Source: Curtobacterium pusillum
Lineage (GTDB): Bacteria; Actinomycetota; Actinomycetes; Actinomycetales; Microbacteriaceae
Assembly: GCF_013359865.1 (NCBI RefSeq)
Contig: NZ_JABMCE010000086.1
Coordinates: 124,001 to 188,000 of the forward strand
Reading direction: 5' to 3'
Length of the DNA: 64,000 bases
The notes under the pieces were generated by a model. It worked only from the letters and a program-made list of their open reading frames with translations, did not search any database and had not been told where the DNA came from. Of this stretch, positions 46,037 through 54,432 are shown piece after piece. Made by a program: the position numbers and the translations under genes. Numbering within the stretch: the first letter of the stretch is position 1; each line of letters begins with the position of its first letter.

Positions 46037-46177
46037 GATTTGTCCTCCGAGTGGAGAACGAGGGACAACCAGGGTCCCGAGCCTGAACTCGGAACCAGTG
46101 TAGCCCGCTCTGTGAGTGAGTTGCATCCCTCGGCCTGCACTTCTCGTGTCCGCCGGCGCTGACACGAAGGTGGTCCG

Positions 46178-46288
46178 ATGTCGAACGACACCGAACCGCG
46201 TCGCGGCCGATCGGTGCCGTGGCTGGGGATCGCGAGCTTGCTCGTGACCGTGGCCCGGCTCCTGCTCGACCTGTGGCGCAAGGGCTGA
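46178..46288 (+). CDS. Possible 36-aa membrane microprotein
   Basis: Read directly: begins MSNDTEPRRGRSVPWLG and ends LLLDLWRKG. Basic N-terminus, one hydrophobic helix and a basic end, the form of a single-pass small membrane protein. GAAGGTGGTCC precedes the ATG as a weak ribosome-binding site, and a strong terminator begins 7 bp after the stop. Short length leaves real doubt. Confidence 0.45.
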   Translation: MSNDTEPRRGRSVPWLGIASLLVTVARLLLDLWRKG

Positions 46289-46294
46289 GACCCA

Positions 46295-46327
46295 GGGCGC
46301 CTCGCACGTTCCTCGTGCGAGGCGCCC
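46295..46327. terminator. Bidirectional terminator
   Basis: GGGCGCCTCGCACG, loop TTCCT, CGTGCGAGGCGCCC: 14-bp perfect stem between the small rightward frame and the leftward DUF1345 gene. Confidence 0.85.
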
Positions 46328-46358
46328 GCCGGCGGTGTGCCGCGGGGATGACTGGAGT

Positions 46359-47012
46359 TCAGCTGATGATGTTGACCGCGCGGGAGATGACCAGAGCGAG
46401 CAGGATGAACCCGCCGAGCGACTGGTAGGCCATGATCATCTTCGCGCGGACGGTCATCGGCATCGTGTCGGTGGGACTGAACGCCATCATGTTCGTCAGC
46501 GCCACGTAGAGGTAGTCGAGGTACACCGGGCGCCATGCAGCGGTCTTCGCATCGGTCTCCTGCGGGAACTGGAAGTCCGCCTCGGCGCTCGTGAAGAGCT
46601 CGGGTCGCCGCCGTGCGACCGGGCCACCGCGGTCGAGCTCCCAGTACACGAGGCCGAACGCGATGACGCTGCTCACCCACACCTGGAGGGCGGTGAGCAG
46701 CACGGCGCCGCCGTTCGCGTGTCCGGTGAGCAGCTCGACGATCGTCCGGACGACGGTGAGCTGGTTCGCGACGGTCAGCAGGATCGCCAGGGAGAACGAC
46801 AGCCACCGTGACCAGGTCGTCTCGCGCGTGAGGCGGCGCGGGTTGAAGACGACGAGCGGGATGAGGAGCAGGACCCCGATCGACGGGATGACCCACGAGG
46901 GGAAGAGCAGGACCTGGTTCGGCAGGAGCAGGCTGAGCGCGAGGTTCACCAGCACGGCGATGGCGACCGGCACCCGGTGCTCGTGCTGCGGACGTGCCGT
47001 CGTCGTGCTCAC
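46359..47012 (-). CDS. DUF1345 integral membrane protein
   Basis: 217 aa from a GTG, with five hydrophobic segments (about 18-34, 38-58, 70-90, 105-125 and 190-213). YLYVALTNMMAFSPTDTMPM is the family signature, which resembles the pore region of ion-channel-like proteins in form (Thr-Asn-Met-Met-Ala). Function of DUF1345 is not established. It has its own terminator and no operon partner; position among amine genes may be coincidental. Confidence 0.82.
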   Translation of the reverse strand: MSTTTARPQHEHRVPVAIAVLVNLALSLLLPNQVLLFPSWVIPSIGVLLLIPLVVFNPRRLTRETTWSRWLSFSLAILLTVANQLTVVRTIVELLTGHANGGAVLLTALQVWVSSVIAFGLVYWELDRGGPVARRRPELFTSAEADFQFPQETDAKTAAWRPVYLDYLYVALTNMMAFSPTDTMPMTVRAKMIMAYQSLGGFILLALVISRAVNIIS

Positions 47013-47042
47013 GGGCCGAGTGTAGAGCGCGGCGGCGCCGGT

Positions 47043-48365
47043 TCAGTCGACCAGGTCGGCGGCGACGACCTCCGTCCCGAGGATCCGGGACGCCGCGCGC
47101 AACCCGGACAGCAGCGCGCCGTGCACCGTCGCGGGGTCGTCGCCCCACGTGGCCTCGCCGGCGAGCTGCACGGGGCCGACCGGGGTGCCGAGCAGGTCGT
47201 GGTCGTCCGGCGACGCCCCGACGTGCAGGTACGAGTACGAGCCCCGAGCGAAGGGGTCGGCCTTCCAGCGGGTGATCCGCACGGCCTCGGGCTCGGGCAC
47301 CGCATCGCCGAACATCCGCCGGAGCGCCGCGACGGCCTCGTCGACGACCATGCCGTCCGGCAGCTCCTCGATCCGCCGGGCCCCGTGACCGCCGAGGAGC
47401 GCCGCGAGCACGGGCTCGCCCGTCACCCGAGACATGTCGTACCAGGAGTGCCAGTCGACGCCGGCGGAGCCCTGCTGCCGGATCACCCAGTCGTCGCCCC
47501 AGAAGCACGACGGGAAGCGCAGGAACACCTTGTCGTAGGTGCCCATGCCGAGCCGGCCCATGGCACGGCGGACCTCGGGCGGCAGCGGCGGTTCGAACAC
47601 GACGTCGCCGGCCTGCAGCACGCCGAGCGGCACCGTGACGACCGCGTGTCCGGCCGCGATCGTCGTGCCGTCCGCGAGTCCGACGACGACGCCGGTGTCC
47701 TTCGTCGTGACGGAGCGCACCACCGCGCCGAGCCGGATGTCGAGCCCGTCGGCCAGTGCGGTCGCGTACTGGCCGTACCCGCGGGGGAACACGACCTCGT
47801 CGCCGGGCACGTGCTCCTCGTCGAGACCGTGCGCGTCGAGCACCGTGACGGGTGCTCCGCAGAGGTCCTCCGAGCGGTGCGCGGTGTACTCGCGCACCCG
47901 GACGGCCCGGTCGCCCTCGATCCGCAGACCGCGGAGGACGGTGTCGACCGCGGCCGCGTAGGTCGAGGGCGGTGGGGCGTGCTCGACGACGGCGGGGAGC
48001 GCCGCGTCGACGGCGTGCAGGTCCGCGGTGAACGCCGCCGCCGCCGTGGGGGCGACGCGGCGGCCGGCCGGGTCGTGCCATGCGATGGGACGGCCGTCGA
48101 ACTGGAAGCTCCCGACGGTGAACTCGACGGTCTCGATGCCGAAGGCCGACGCGAGGGCCCAGAGCGGGTTGCCGTCGATGCCGTGGATCCACGACGCGCC
48201 GAGGTCGACCGGCACGCCGAGTGCGGAGTCCGTCCAGGTGCGCCCACCGATGCGGTCCCGGGCCTCGAGCACGACCACGGACCGACCCGCACGGTTCAGC
48301 GCCCGGGCCGCGGCGAGACCGGCGGCGCCGGCCCCCACGACGACGACGTCGGCAGCAGTGGCCAT
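47043..48365 (-). CDS. FAD-dependent polyamine/monoamine oxidase
   Basis: 440 aa. Rossmann motif VVVVGAGAAGLAAARALNRA, EARDRIGGRTW and DLGASWIHGIDGNPL, which is typical of polyamine oxidases of the spermine/acetylpolyamine class, and a C-terminal FAD contact LAGEATWGDDPATVHGALLS. It differs from the putrescine oxidase at 38.9 kb, so a second amine such as spermidine is plausible. ATG overlaps the preceding oxidoreductase stop by 1 nt; last gene of the lrp-led operon. Confidence 0.85.
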   Translation of the reverse strand: MATAADVVVVGAGAAGLAAARALNRAGRSVVVLEARDRIGGRTWTDSALGVPVDLGASWIHGIDGNPLWALASAFGIETVEFTVGSFQFDGRPIAWHDPAGRRVAPTAAAAFTADLHAVDAALPAVVEHAPPPSTYAAAVDTVLRGLRIEGDRAVRVREYTAHRSEDLCGAPVTVLDAHGLDEEHVPGDEVVFPRGYGQYATALADGLDIRLGAVVRSVTTKDTGVVVGLADGTTIAAGHAVVTVPLGVLQAGDVVFEPPLPPEVRRAMGRLGMGTYDKVFLRFPSCFWGDDWVIRQQGSAGVDWHSWYDMSRVTGEPVLAALLGGHGARRIEELPDGMVVDEAVAALRRMFGDAVPEPEAVRITRWKADPFARGSYSYLHVGASPDDHDLLGTPVGPVQLAGEATWGDDPATVHGALLSGLRAASRILGTEVVAADLVD

Positions 48366-49729
48366 CAGTGTCCTCCTGTCAGCGGCGCCATGAGTCGTGC
48401 GGCGAGGCTCGGGCGCCCGGTCAGCGCCTCTTCACGGTCGGCGAGGTCCGTGGCGACGAGCCCGGCGTTGGCACCGAGGAACCGCAGCGGTTCGAGTTCC
48501 CAGTCCGGCGACCGGTGGTTCACCCACGGCAGCGCGGTCAGCGGCGAGGTCACCCCGCGCACGAGGTCGGCGAGGGTCCGCCCCGCGAGGTTCGTCGTCG
48601 AGAGCCCGTCCCCGACGTAGCCGCCGGCGGTCCCCACGTGGCCGTCCCAGGTCACCGAGGCGCACCAGTCGCGGGGGACGCCGAGCGGGCCGCCCCAGGT
48701 GTGGGTGATCGGGGCGTCGGCCACGGCGGGGAACAGCTCGACGAGTGCTGCGCGAAGGTGCGCGAACACCCGTGGCACCCGGTCGTACCCGGGCGTGATC
48801 GAGGAGCCCCAGTGGTAGCGCGCTCCGCGGCCGCCGAACGCGAGCCGGTCGTCGGCCGTGCGCTGCCCGTAGACGAGCAGGTGCCGGTAGTCGGAGAACG
48901 TCTGTCCGTGCTCGAGTCCGATCCGGTCCCACACCGACGCGGGGAGCGGGGCGGTCGCGATCATGAGCGAGTAGAGCGGCAGGATCCGCCGCCGCGTCTG
49001 CGCGAGCTGCGCGCCGTAGCCCTCGACCGCGATCACCACAGCACCGGCCGTCACGGTCCCGCGTGACGTGACCACGCGCCCGCGGTCCCAGGACGAGGCG
49101 GACGTGTGCTCCGCGATGCGGACGCCCCGCGCCTCCAGGGCCGCCGCCAGGCCGCGCACCAGCGCTGCGGGCTGGACGCGCGCGCAGTCCGGTGTCCACG
49201 CGACGCCCGCCGATCCCGCGGCGTCACCAGGGCGCGCCGGACGCCAGGTCATGTCGTCACCCCACTCGGCGGAGGACGCGACCTCGTCTCGTGCCGCCCG
49301 TTCCTGCACCGCGGAGCGTGCGTAGAGGACGGTGCCGCCCTTCACGTAGTCGCAGTCGACTCCGGCTTCGGCCGACGCACGGCCGACCTCGTCGACCGTG
49401 TCCCGCATCGCCGCCCGCAGGGCGAGAGCCGCGTCGCGTCCGTGCCGCTCGGCGATGGACGCCGCGGACCGCGGGAACAGTGCGGAGCACCAGCCGCCGT
49501 TGCGGCCGGACGCCCCGAAGCCCGCGATCTCGCGTTCCACGACGACGACCTGGAGGCGCGGGTCGGCCTGGTGCAGGTACCACGCGGTCCAGAGACCCGT
49601 CAGTCCACCGCCGACGATGCAGACGTCCGCCGTCGTGTCGCCGTCGAGCGGGGGCCGGGGCGTCAGGTCGTCGCGTCCGGTGGAGACGAGCTGGTCGAGC
49701 CAGAACGAGACGCCCCGGTAGGCGCTCAT
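48365..49729 (-). CDS. FAD-dependent oxidoreductase, gamma-glutamylputrescine oxidase-like
   Basis: 454 aa DAO-type enzyme. ADVCIVGGGLTGLWTAWYLH and AGFGASGRNGGWCSALFP match the PuuB/Ordinal family of amine oxidoreductases, with GGYVGDGLSTTNLAGRTLAD near the C-terminus. PuuB oxidises gamma-glutamylputrescine. No puuA (glutamate-putrescine ligase) or puuD is seen in the window, so the substrate remains open. One nucleotide separates it from the aminotransferase. Confidence 0.82.
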   Translation of the reverse strand: MSAYRGVSFWLDQLVSTGRDDLTPRPPLDGDTTADVCIVGGGLTGLWTAWYLHQADPRLQVVVVEREIAGFGASGRNGGWCSALFPRSAASIAERHGRDAALALRAAMRDTVDEVGRASAEAGVDCDYVKGGTVLYARSAVQERAARDEVASSAEWGDDMTWRPARPGDAAGSAGVAWTPDCARVQPAALVRGLAAALEARGVRIAEHTSASSWDRGRVVTSRGTVTAGAVVIAVEGYGAQLAQTRRRILPLYSLMIATAPLPASVWDRIGLEHGQTFSDYRHLLVYGQRTADDRLAFGGRGARYHWGSSITPGYDRVPRVFAHLRAALVELFPAVADAPITHTWGGPLGVPRDWCASVTWDGHVGTAGGYVGDGLSTTNLAGRTLADLVRGVTSPLTALPWVNHRSPDWELEPLRFLGANAGLVATDLADREEALTGRPSLAARLMAPLTGGH

Positions 49730-49730
49730 G

Positions 49731-51170
49731 TCAGATCTTCGTCCAGGCCTCGGACAGGACGCTCCGCAGGATGGAGGTGATCTCGCGGAACTCCGGCTGC
49801 CCGATGGTCAGCGGCGGTGCGAGCTGCACGACGGGGTCGCCTCGGTCGTCGGCGCGGCAGTACAGGCCCGCGTCGAACAGCGCCTTCGACAGGAACCCGC
49901 GGAGCAGGCGCTCGGACTCGTCGTCGTCGAAGGTCGTCTTGGTCGCCTTGTCCTTCACGAGTTCGATGCCGTAGAAGTACCCGTCACCGCGGACGTCGCC
50001 GACGATCGGCAGGTCGCGCAGGGTGTCCAGCTCGGCCTTGAAGAGCGGCGCGTTCTGCTGCACGTTCTGGAGCAGGCCCTCCTCCTCGAAGATGTCGAGG
50101 TTCTCCATCGCGACGGCGGCGGAGACCGGGTGCCCGCCGAACGTGTACCCGTGGTAGAACGTCGTGTCTCCGTGCGAGAACGGCTCGAAGAGCTTGTCGC
50201 TGATGATCGTCGCGCCGATGGGGGAGTACCCGGAGGTCATCGCCTTGGCGCACGTGATCATGTCCGGCACGAAGCCGTACGTGTCGCAGGCGAACATCGT
50301 CCCGATGCGGCCGAACGCGCAGATCACCTCGTCGGAGACGAGCAGGACGTCGTACTCGTCGCAGATCTCACGGACGCGCTGGAAGTACCCGGGGGGCGGG
50401 GTGAAGCAGCCGCCGGAGTTCTGCACGGGTTCGAGGAACACCGCGGCGACGGTGTCGGGGCCCTCGAACTCGATCATCTCGCGGATGCGCTCGGCCGCCC
50501 AGTAGCCGAACTCCTCCTCGCTCTCGCCGCCGAAGCCCATCTCGGCAGCCCGGTAGAAGTTCGTGTTCGGGACGCGGAACCCGCCGGGAGCGAGGGGTTC
50601 GAACATCTGCTTCATCGCCGGGATGCCGGTGATCGCCAGCGCTCCCTGCGGAGTGCCGTGGTAGGCCACCGCGCGGGAGATCACCTTGTGCTTCATCGGC
50701 TTGCCGCGGAGCTTCCAGTAGTACTTCGCCAGCTTGAACGCGGTCTCGACGGCCTCGCCGCCGCCGGTGGAGAAGAACACCTTGTTGAGGTCGCCCGGGG
50801 CGTGGTCGGCCAGCCGGTCGGCGAGCTCGATGGCCGCGGGGTGCGCGTACGACCAGATCGGGAAGAACGACAGCGTCTCGGCCTGCTTCGCGGCCATCTC
50901 GGCGAGGCGCTTCCGGCCGTGGCCGGCGGCGACGACGAACAGGCCGGAGAGCCCGTCGATGTACTCCTTGCCGTGGCTGTCGTAGACGTGGTGCCCCTGG
51001 CCGCGGACCATGATCGGGACGTCGGCGCCGGCTTGGTTCGCGCCGTGCCGGGCGAAGTGCATCCACAGGTGGTCGCGGGACTTCTGCTGCAGTGCGGCGT
51101 CGTCGACCGGGGCGAACGGGTCGTAGGAGCCGAGTCGGCTGCTGGTCGTGGTCTGATCGGAGATGGTCAT
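49731..51170 (-). CDS. Class III aminotransferase, putrescine/diamine-pyruvate type
   Basis: 479 aa from the ATG at 51170, overlapping the lrp stop (ATGA). PLP-lysine motif TCAKAMTSGYSPIGA, LVSDEVICAFGRIG, STGGGEAVETAFKLAKYYWK and SRAVAYHGTPQGALAITG place it with omega-aminotransferases of the SpuC type that transfer amino groups of putrescine or similar amines to pyruvate. Offers a second route from putrescine to aminobutanal that avoids H2O2. Exact donor is an inference from context. Confidence 0.85.
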   Translation of the reverse strand: MTISDQTTTSSRLGSYDPFAPVDDAALQQKSRDHLWMHFARHGANQAGADVPIMVRGQGHHVYDSHGKEYIDGLSGLFVVAAGHGRKRLAEMAAKQAETLSFFPIWSYAHPAAIELADRLADHAPGDLNKVFFSTGGGEAVETAFKLAKYYWKLRGKPMKHKVISRAVAYHGTPQGALAITGIPAMKQMFEPLAPGGFRVPNTNFYRAAEMGFGGESEEEFGYWAAERIREMIEFEGPDTVAAVFLEPVQNSGGCFTPPPGYFQRVREICDEYDVLLVSDEVICAFGRIGTMFACDTYGFVPDMITCAKAMTSGYSPIGATIISDKLFEPFSHGDTTFYHGYTFGGHPVSAAVAMENLDIFEEEGLLQNVQQNAPLFKAELDTLRDLPIVGDVRGDGYFYGIELVKDKATKTTFDDDESERLLRGFLSKALFDAGLYCRADDRGDPVVQLAPPLTIGQPEFREITSILRSVLSEAWTKI

Positions 51171-51637
51171 CGCGTTCCCCAGTCGTAGAGCTGTTTGCGG
51201 AGTTGCAGGTAGACGAAGGTCTCGGTGGCGGTCACGCCCGGGATGGCCCGGATGGTGCCGTTGAGCAGTTCGATGAGGTCGTCGTCGTCCTCGCAGACGA
51301 CCTCCACCATGAGGTCGAAGCTGCCGGCGGTCATCACGAGGTAGTCGACCGACGGCAGCTTCTCGAGTTCGTCGGCGACCGTGCGGGTGTCGCCGTTGAC
51401 GCGGATGCCGATCATCGCCTGGCGGTGGAACCCGAGTTGCAGCGGGTCCGTCACCGCGACGATCTGCATGACGCCGGTCTCGGTGAGCTTCTGCACCCGC
51501 TGGCGGACCGCCGCCTCGCTGAGACCGACCGCCTTGCCGATCTCGCCGTACGGGCGGCGACCGTCGGCCTGGAGTTGCTCGACGATCCGCTTCGAGGTGT
51601 CGTCGATCGGTCCCGGACGTCGTGGTGCTGCCGCCAT
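51167..51637 (-). CDS. Lrp/AsnC-family regulator
   Basis: 156 aa. N-terminal helix-turn-helix (DDTSKRIVEQLQADGRRPYG, then AVGLSEAAVRQRVQKLTETG) and C-terminal RAM domain with VMTAGSFDLMVEVVCEDDDD and PGVTATETFVYLQLRKQLY. First gene of the leftward lrp-aminotransferase-oxidoreductase-amine oxidase operon and divergent from the aldehyde dehydrogenase-pot operon, so it probably senses an amine or amino acid and controls both directions. An in-frame ATG at 51649 is an alternative start. Confidence 0.9.
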   Translation of the reverse strand: MAAAPRRPGPIDDTSKRIVEQLQADGRRPYGEIGKAVGLSEAAVRQRVQKLTETGVMQIVAVTDPLQLGFHRQAMIGIRVNGDTRTVADELEKLPSVDYLVMTAGSFDLMVEVVCEDDDDLIELLNGTIRAIPGVTATETFVYLQLRKQLYDWGTR

Positions 51638-51761
51638 GCCGCACAGCATGGCAGCGGGTTCGACGGGATGCAAGGGATTCCGTTGTGAACGTCGTGTTTC
51701 GCGACGATTTCCGTTGTTACGGTTCTTCCAAACCGGCGCATTCCGTGCAAGTATCGCCGCC
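51638..51761. promoter_or_regulatory. Divergent lrp/patD promoter region
   Basis: 124 bp, visibly less GC-rich than the surroundings. TTCCGTTGT occurs twice (near 51679 and 51710), and CGTCG-N7-CGACG forms a dyad between them. AAGTAT (51749-51754) is seven bases before the patD ATG, suggesting a leaderless message. Lrp proteins typically bind several degenerate sites of this kind. Confidence 0.5.
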
Positions 51762-53207
51762 ATGCTGGACATCGACACAGCCACCCGCACCCTGCGGAAC
51801 TTCATCGGGGGCGAGCACGTCGACGCCCGCGGCGACCGCACCATGGACCTCGTCGACCCGACCGACGAGCACGTGTACGGCACCTCGCCGGTCTCCACCA
51901 CCGCCGACGTCGACGCCGCCTTCGCCGCGGCCGGCACCGCGTTCGACTCCTGGCGCCGCACCACCCCCGGGGAACGCCAGCTCGCCCTGTTCCGGATCGC
52001 GGACGCGGTGGAACAGCGGGCGGAGGAGTTCGCGGACCTCGAGTCGCTGGACACCGGCAAGCCGCGCGCCACCCTCGTCGAGGACGAGATCCTGCTCTCC
52101 GTCGACCAGATCCGCTTCTTCGCCGGGGCGGCCCGCAACCTCGAGGGTCGCGGCGCCGGCGAGTACCTGGCCGACCACACGTCGTTCGTCCGGCGCGAGC
52201 CCATCGGCGTCGTCGCCCAGGTCACCCCCTGGAACTACCCGCTCAACATGGCGGTGTGGAAGTTCGCCCCGGCGCTCGCCGCGGGCAACACCACCGTGCT
52301 GAAGCCGAGCGACACCACTCCGCTGTCGACCCTGCTGCTCGCCGAGGTCGCCGCCGAGTTCCTGCCGCCGGGCGTCCTCAACGTCGTGCTGGGGGACCGG
52401 ACCACGGGCGCCGCGATGATCGACCACCCGACGCCGCAGCTCGTGTCCGTCACCGGGTCGGTCCGCGCGGGCACCGAGGTCGCCCGCGCTGCCGCCGGCG
52501 ACCTCAAGCGCACGCACCTCGAACTCGGCGGCAAGGCCCCGGTGATCGTGTTCGACGACGCGGACATCCCGTCGGCCGTCGCCGGGATCGTCGCCGCCGG
52601 GTTCTTCAACGCCGGCCAGGACTGCACCGCGGCGACCCGGCTGCTCGTGCAGGACGGCATCCACGACGAGTTCGTCGCGGCGCTCGCCGCTTCGGCGCGG
52701 GAGACCGCGACCACCGGTGCCGACGCACCCAGCCCGTACTTCGGCCCCGTCAACAACGCGAACCAGCTCGCCCAGGTCCGGTCCTTCATCGACACCCTGC
52801 CGGACCACGCGACGATCGAACTCGGCGGCGCACGGCAGGGTGACGTCGGCTACCACCACCAGGCCACGATCGTGTCGGGCCTCGGCCAGGACGACCGCAT
52901 CGTGCAGCAGGAGGTCTTCGGGCCCGTGCAGACCGTGCAGCGGTTCCACACCGAAGCGGACGCCCTGCGTGCGGCCAACGGCGTCGAGTACGGCCTGGCG
53001 AGCTCGGTGTGGACGACCGACCACGCGCGCGCGATGCGCTTCGCCCGCGACCTCGACTTCGGCTGCGTGTGGATCAACACGCACATCCCGATCGTCGCCG
53101 AGATGCCGCACGGCGGCTTCAAGCACTCCGGCTACGGCAAGGACCTGTCCCAGTACGGGTTCGACGACTACACCCGCGTCAAGCACGTCATGTCCTACAT
53201 CGGCTGA
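51762..53207 (+). CDS. patD: Gamma-aminobutyraldehyde dehydrogenase
   Basis: 481 aa. NFIGGEHVDARGDRTMDLVD at the N-terminus, VTPWNYPLNMAVWKFAPALA, LELGGKAPVIVFDDAD (general-base Glu) and NAGQDCTAATR (nucleophile Cys) closely follow bacterial aminobutyraldehyde dehydrogenases. Oxidises 4-aminobutanal (pyrroline) to GABA, the missing step between putrescine oxidase or aminotransferase and GabT. Co-directional with the ABC importer 37 bp downstream. Confidence 0.87.
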   Translation: MLDIDTATRTLRNFIGGEHVDARGDRTMDLVDPTDEHVYGTSPVSTTADVDAAFAAAGTAFDSWRRTTPGERQLALFRIADAVEQRAEEFADLESLDTGKPRATLVEDEILLSVDQIRFFAGAARNLEGRGAGEYLADHTSFVRREPIGVVAQVTPWNYPLNMAVWKFAPALAAGNTTVLKPSDTTPLSTLLLAEVAAEFLPPGVLNVVLGDRTTGAAMIDHPTPQLVSVTGSVRAGTEVARAAAGDLKRTHLELGGKAPVIVFDDADIPSAVAGIVAAGFFNAGQDCTAATRLLVQDGIHDEFVAALAASARETATTGADAPSPYFGPVNNANQLAQVRSFIDTLPDHATIELGGARQGDVGYHHQATIVSGLGQDDRIVQQEVFGPVQTVQRFHTEADALRAANGVEYGLASSVWTTDHARAMRFARDLDFGCVWINTHIPIVAEMPHGGFKHSGYGKDLSQYGFDDYTRVKHVMSYIG

Positions 53208-53244
53208 CCCGGCCGGAACCGACCCGAAACCCCCAGGAGGCACC

Positions 53245-54432
53245 ATGGCAATGACCGGCACCTTCGCCGAGTCCGGGGCGGATCTCCGGCTCGACCGGAT
53301 CACGAAGTCCTTCCCCGGACACACCGCGGTCGACGCGCTCGACCTCACGGTCCCCGCCGGCTCGTTCTTCGCCCTCCTCGGTCCCTCCGGCTGCGGCAAG
53401 ACCACCACGCTGCGCCTCGTCGCCGGCCTGGAGGAGCCGACCAGCGGCACGATCACGATCGGCGGCCGCGACGTCACCGAGACGAAGCCGTACCAGCGCC
53501 CGGTCAACACGGTCTTCCAGAACTACGCGCTGTTCCCGCACATGAGCGTGCTCGACAACGTCGCGTTCGGCCTGAAGCGCCGCCGCATCCCGGACCCGAT
53601 GACGAAGGCGAAGGAGGCCCTCCGGCTCGTCGAGCTCGAGGCCTCGGCGTCGAAGCGGCCCGCCCAGCTCTCCGGCGGGATGCAGCAGCGCGTCGCCCTC
53701 GCCCGGGCGATCGTGAACCGCCCCGCCCTCCTGCTCCTCGACGAACCCCTGGGCGCCCTCGACCTGAAGCTCCGGCACCAGATGCAGCTCGAGCTGAAGA
53801 CGATCCAGGCCGAGGTGGGCCTGACCTTCCTGCACGTCACCCACGACCAGGAGGAGGCGATGACGATGGCCGACACCGTCGCCGTGATGAACGGCGGCCG
53901 CATCGAGCAGATGGGCAGCCCGCAGGACCTCTACGAGCTGCCCCGCACGGCGTTCGTCGCGAACTTCCTCGGCCAGTCGAACCTGCTCGAGGGGGAGGTG
54001 CGCGGCACCGAGGGCGGACTGCTCGTCGTCGCCACGCCGGCCGGCACGCTCGCGGTGCCGGCCGCCCGCGCCGTGGCGACCTCCGGCCGCGTCGTCGTCG
54101 GCGTCCGCCCCGAGAAGCTCAAGATCCGAACCGCGGAACCGACCCCCGAGGCCGGCCGCAACATCCTCGGGCCGGGCCGGGTCGTCGACGTCTCCTTCTC
54201 CGGTGTCAGCACGCAGTACCTCGTCGACGTGCCGGGCGCGGGCCGGGTCTCGGTCTTCGCGCAGAACTCGAAGGGCGGACCGCGCATCGCGACCGGTACC
54301 GAGGTCTGGCTCACGTGGGGCGTCGACCACGGTTTCGGCCTGGAGGCGCACCCCGCGACCGACGCGGGCCGCACGACCCGAGCCGAGCCGGGCCTCCAGT
54401 CCGCACCCGCCACCGCAGGAGCGGTCGCGTGA
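53245..54432 (+). CDS. potA: Spermidine/putrescine ABC transporter ATPase
   Basis: 395 aa. CAGGAGG precedes the ATG. Walker A GPSGCGKTT, Q-loop NTVFQNYALFPHM, signature LSGGMQQRVALARA, Walker B LLLLDEPLGALD, then H-loop THDQEEA; the C-terminal TOBE domain (about 290-370) contains VVVGVRPEKL. A PotA homologue, with potD, potB and potC directly downstream in overlapping frames. Stop overlaps potD (GTGA). Substrate is inferred from the polyamine context. Confidence 0.9.
   Translation: MAMTGTFAESGADLRLDRITKSFPGHTAVDALDLTVPAGSFFALLGPSGCGKTTTLRLVAGLEEPTSGTITIGGRDVTETKPYQRPVNTVFQNYALFPHMSVLDNVAFGLKRRRIPDPMTKAKEALRLVELEASASKRPAQLSGGMQQRVALARAIVNRPALLLLDEPLGALDLKLRHQMQLELKTIQAEVGLTFLHVTHDQEEAMTMADTVAVMNGGRIEQMGSPQDLYELPRTAFVANFLGQSNLLEGEVRGTEGGLLVVATPAGTLAVPAARAVATSGRVVVGVRPEKLKIRTAEPTPEAGRNILGPGRVVDVSFSGVSTQYLVDVPGAGRVSVFAQNSKGGPRIATGTEVWLTWGVDHGFGLEAHPATDAGRTTRAEPGLQSAPATAGAVA

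Noticed and set aside
40859-51644. Possible transferred island because of dense catabolic genes
   Set aside because: No integrase, transposase, direct-repeat attachment site or clear change in base use was seen; only the 71-aa frame at 40592 looks compositionally odd.
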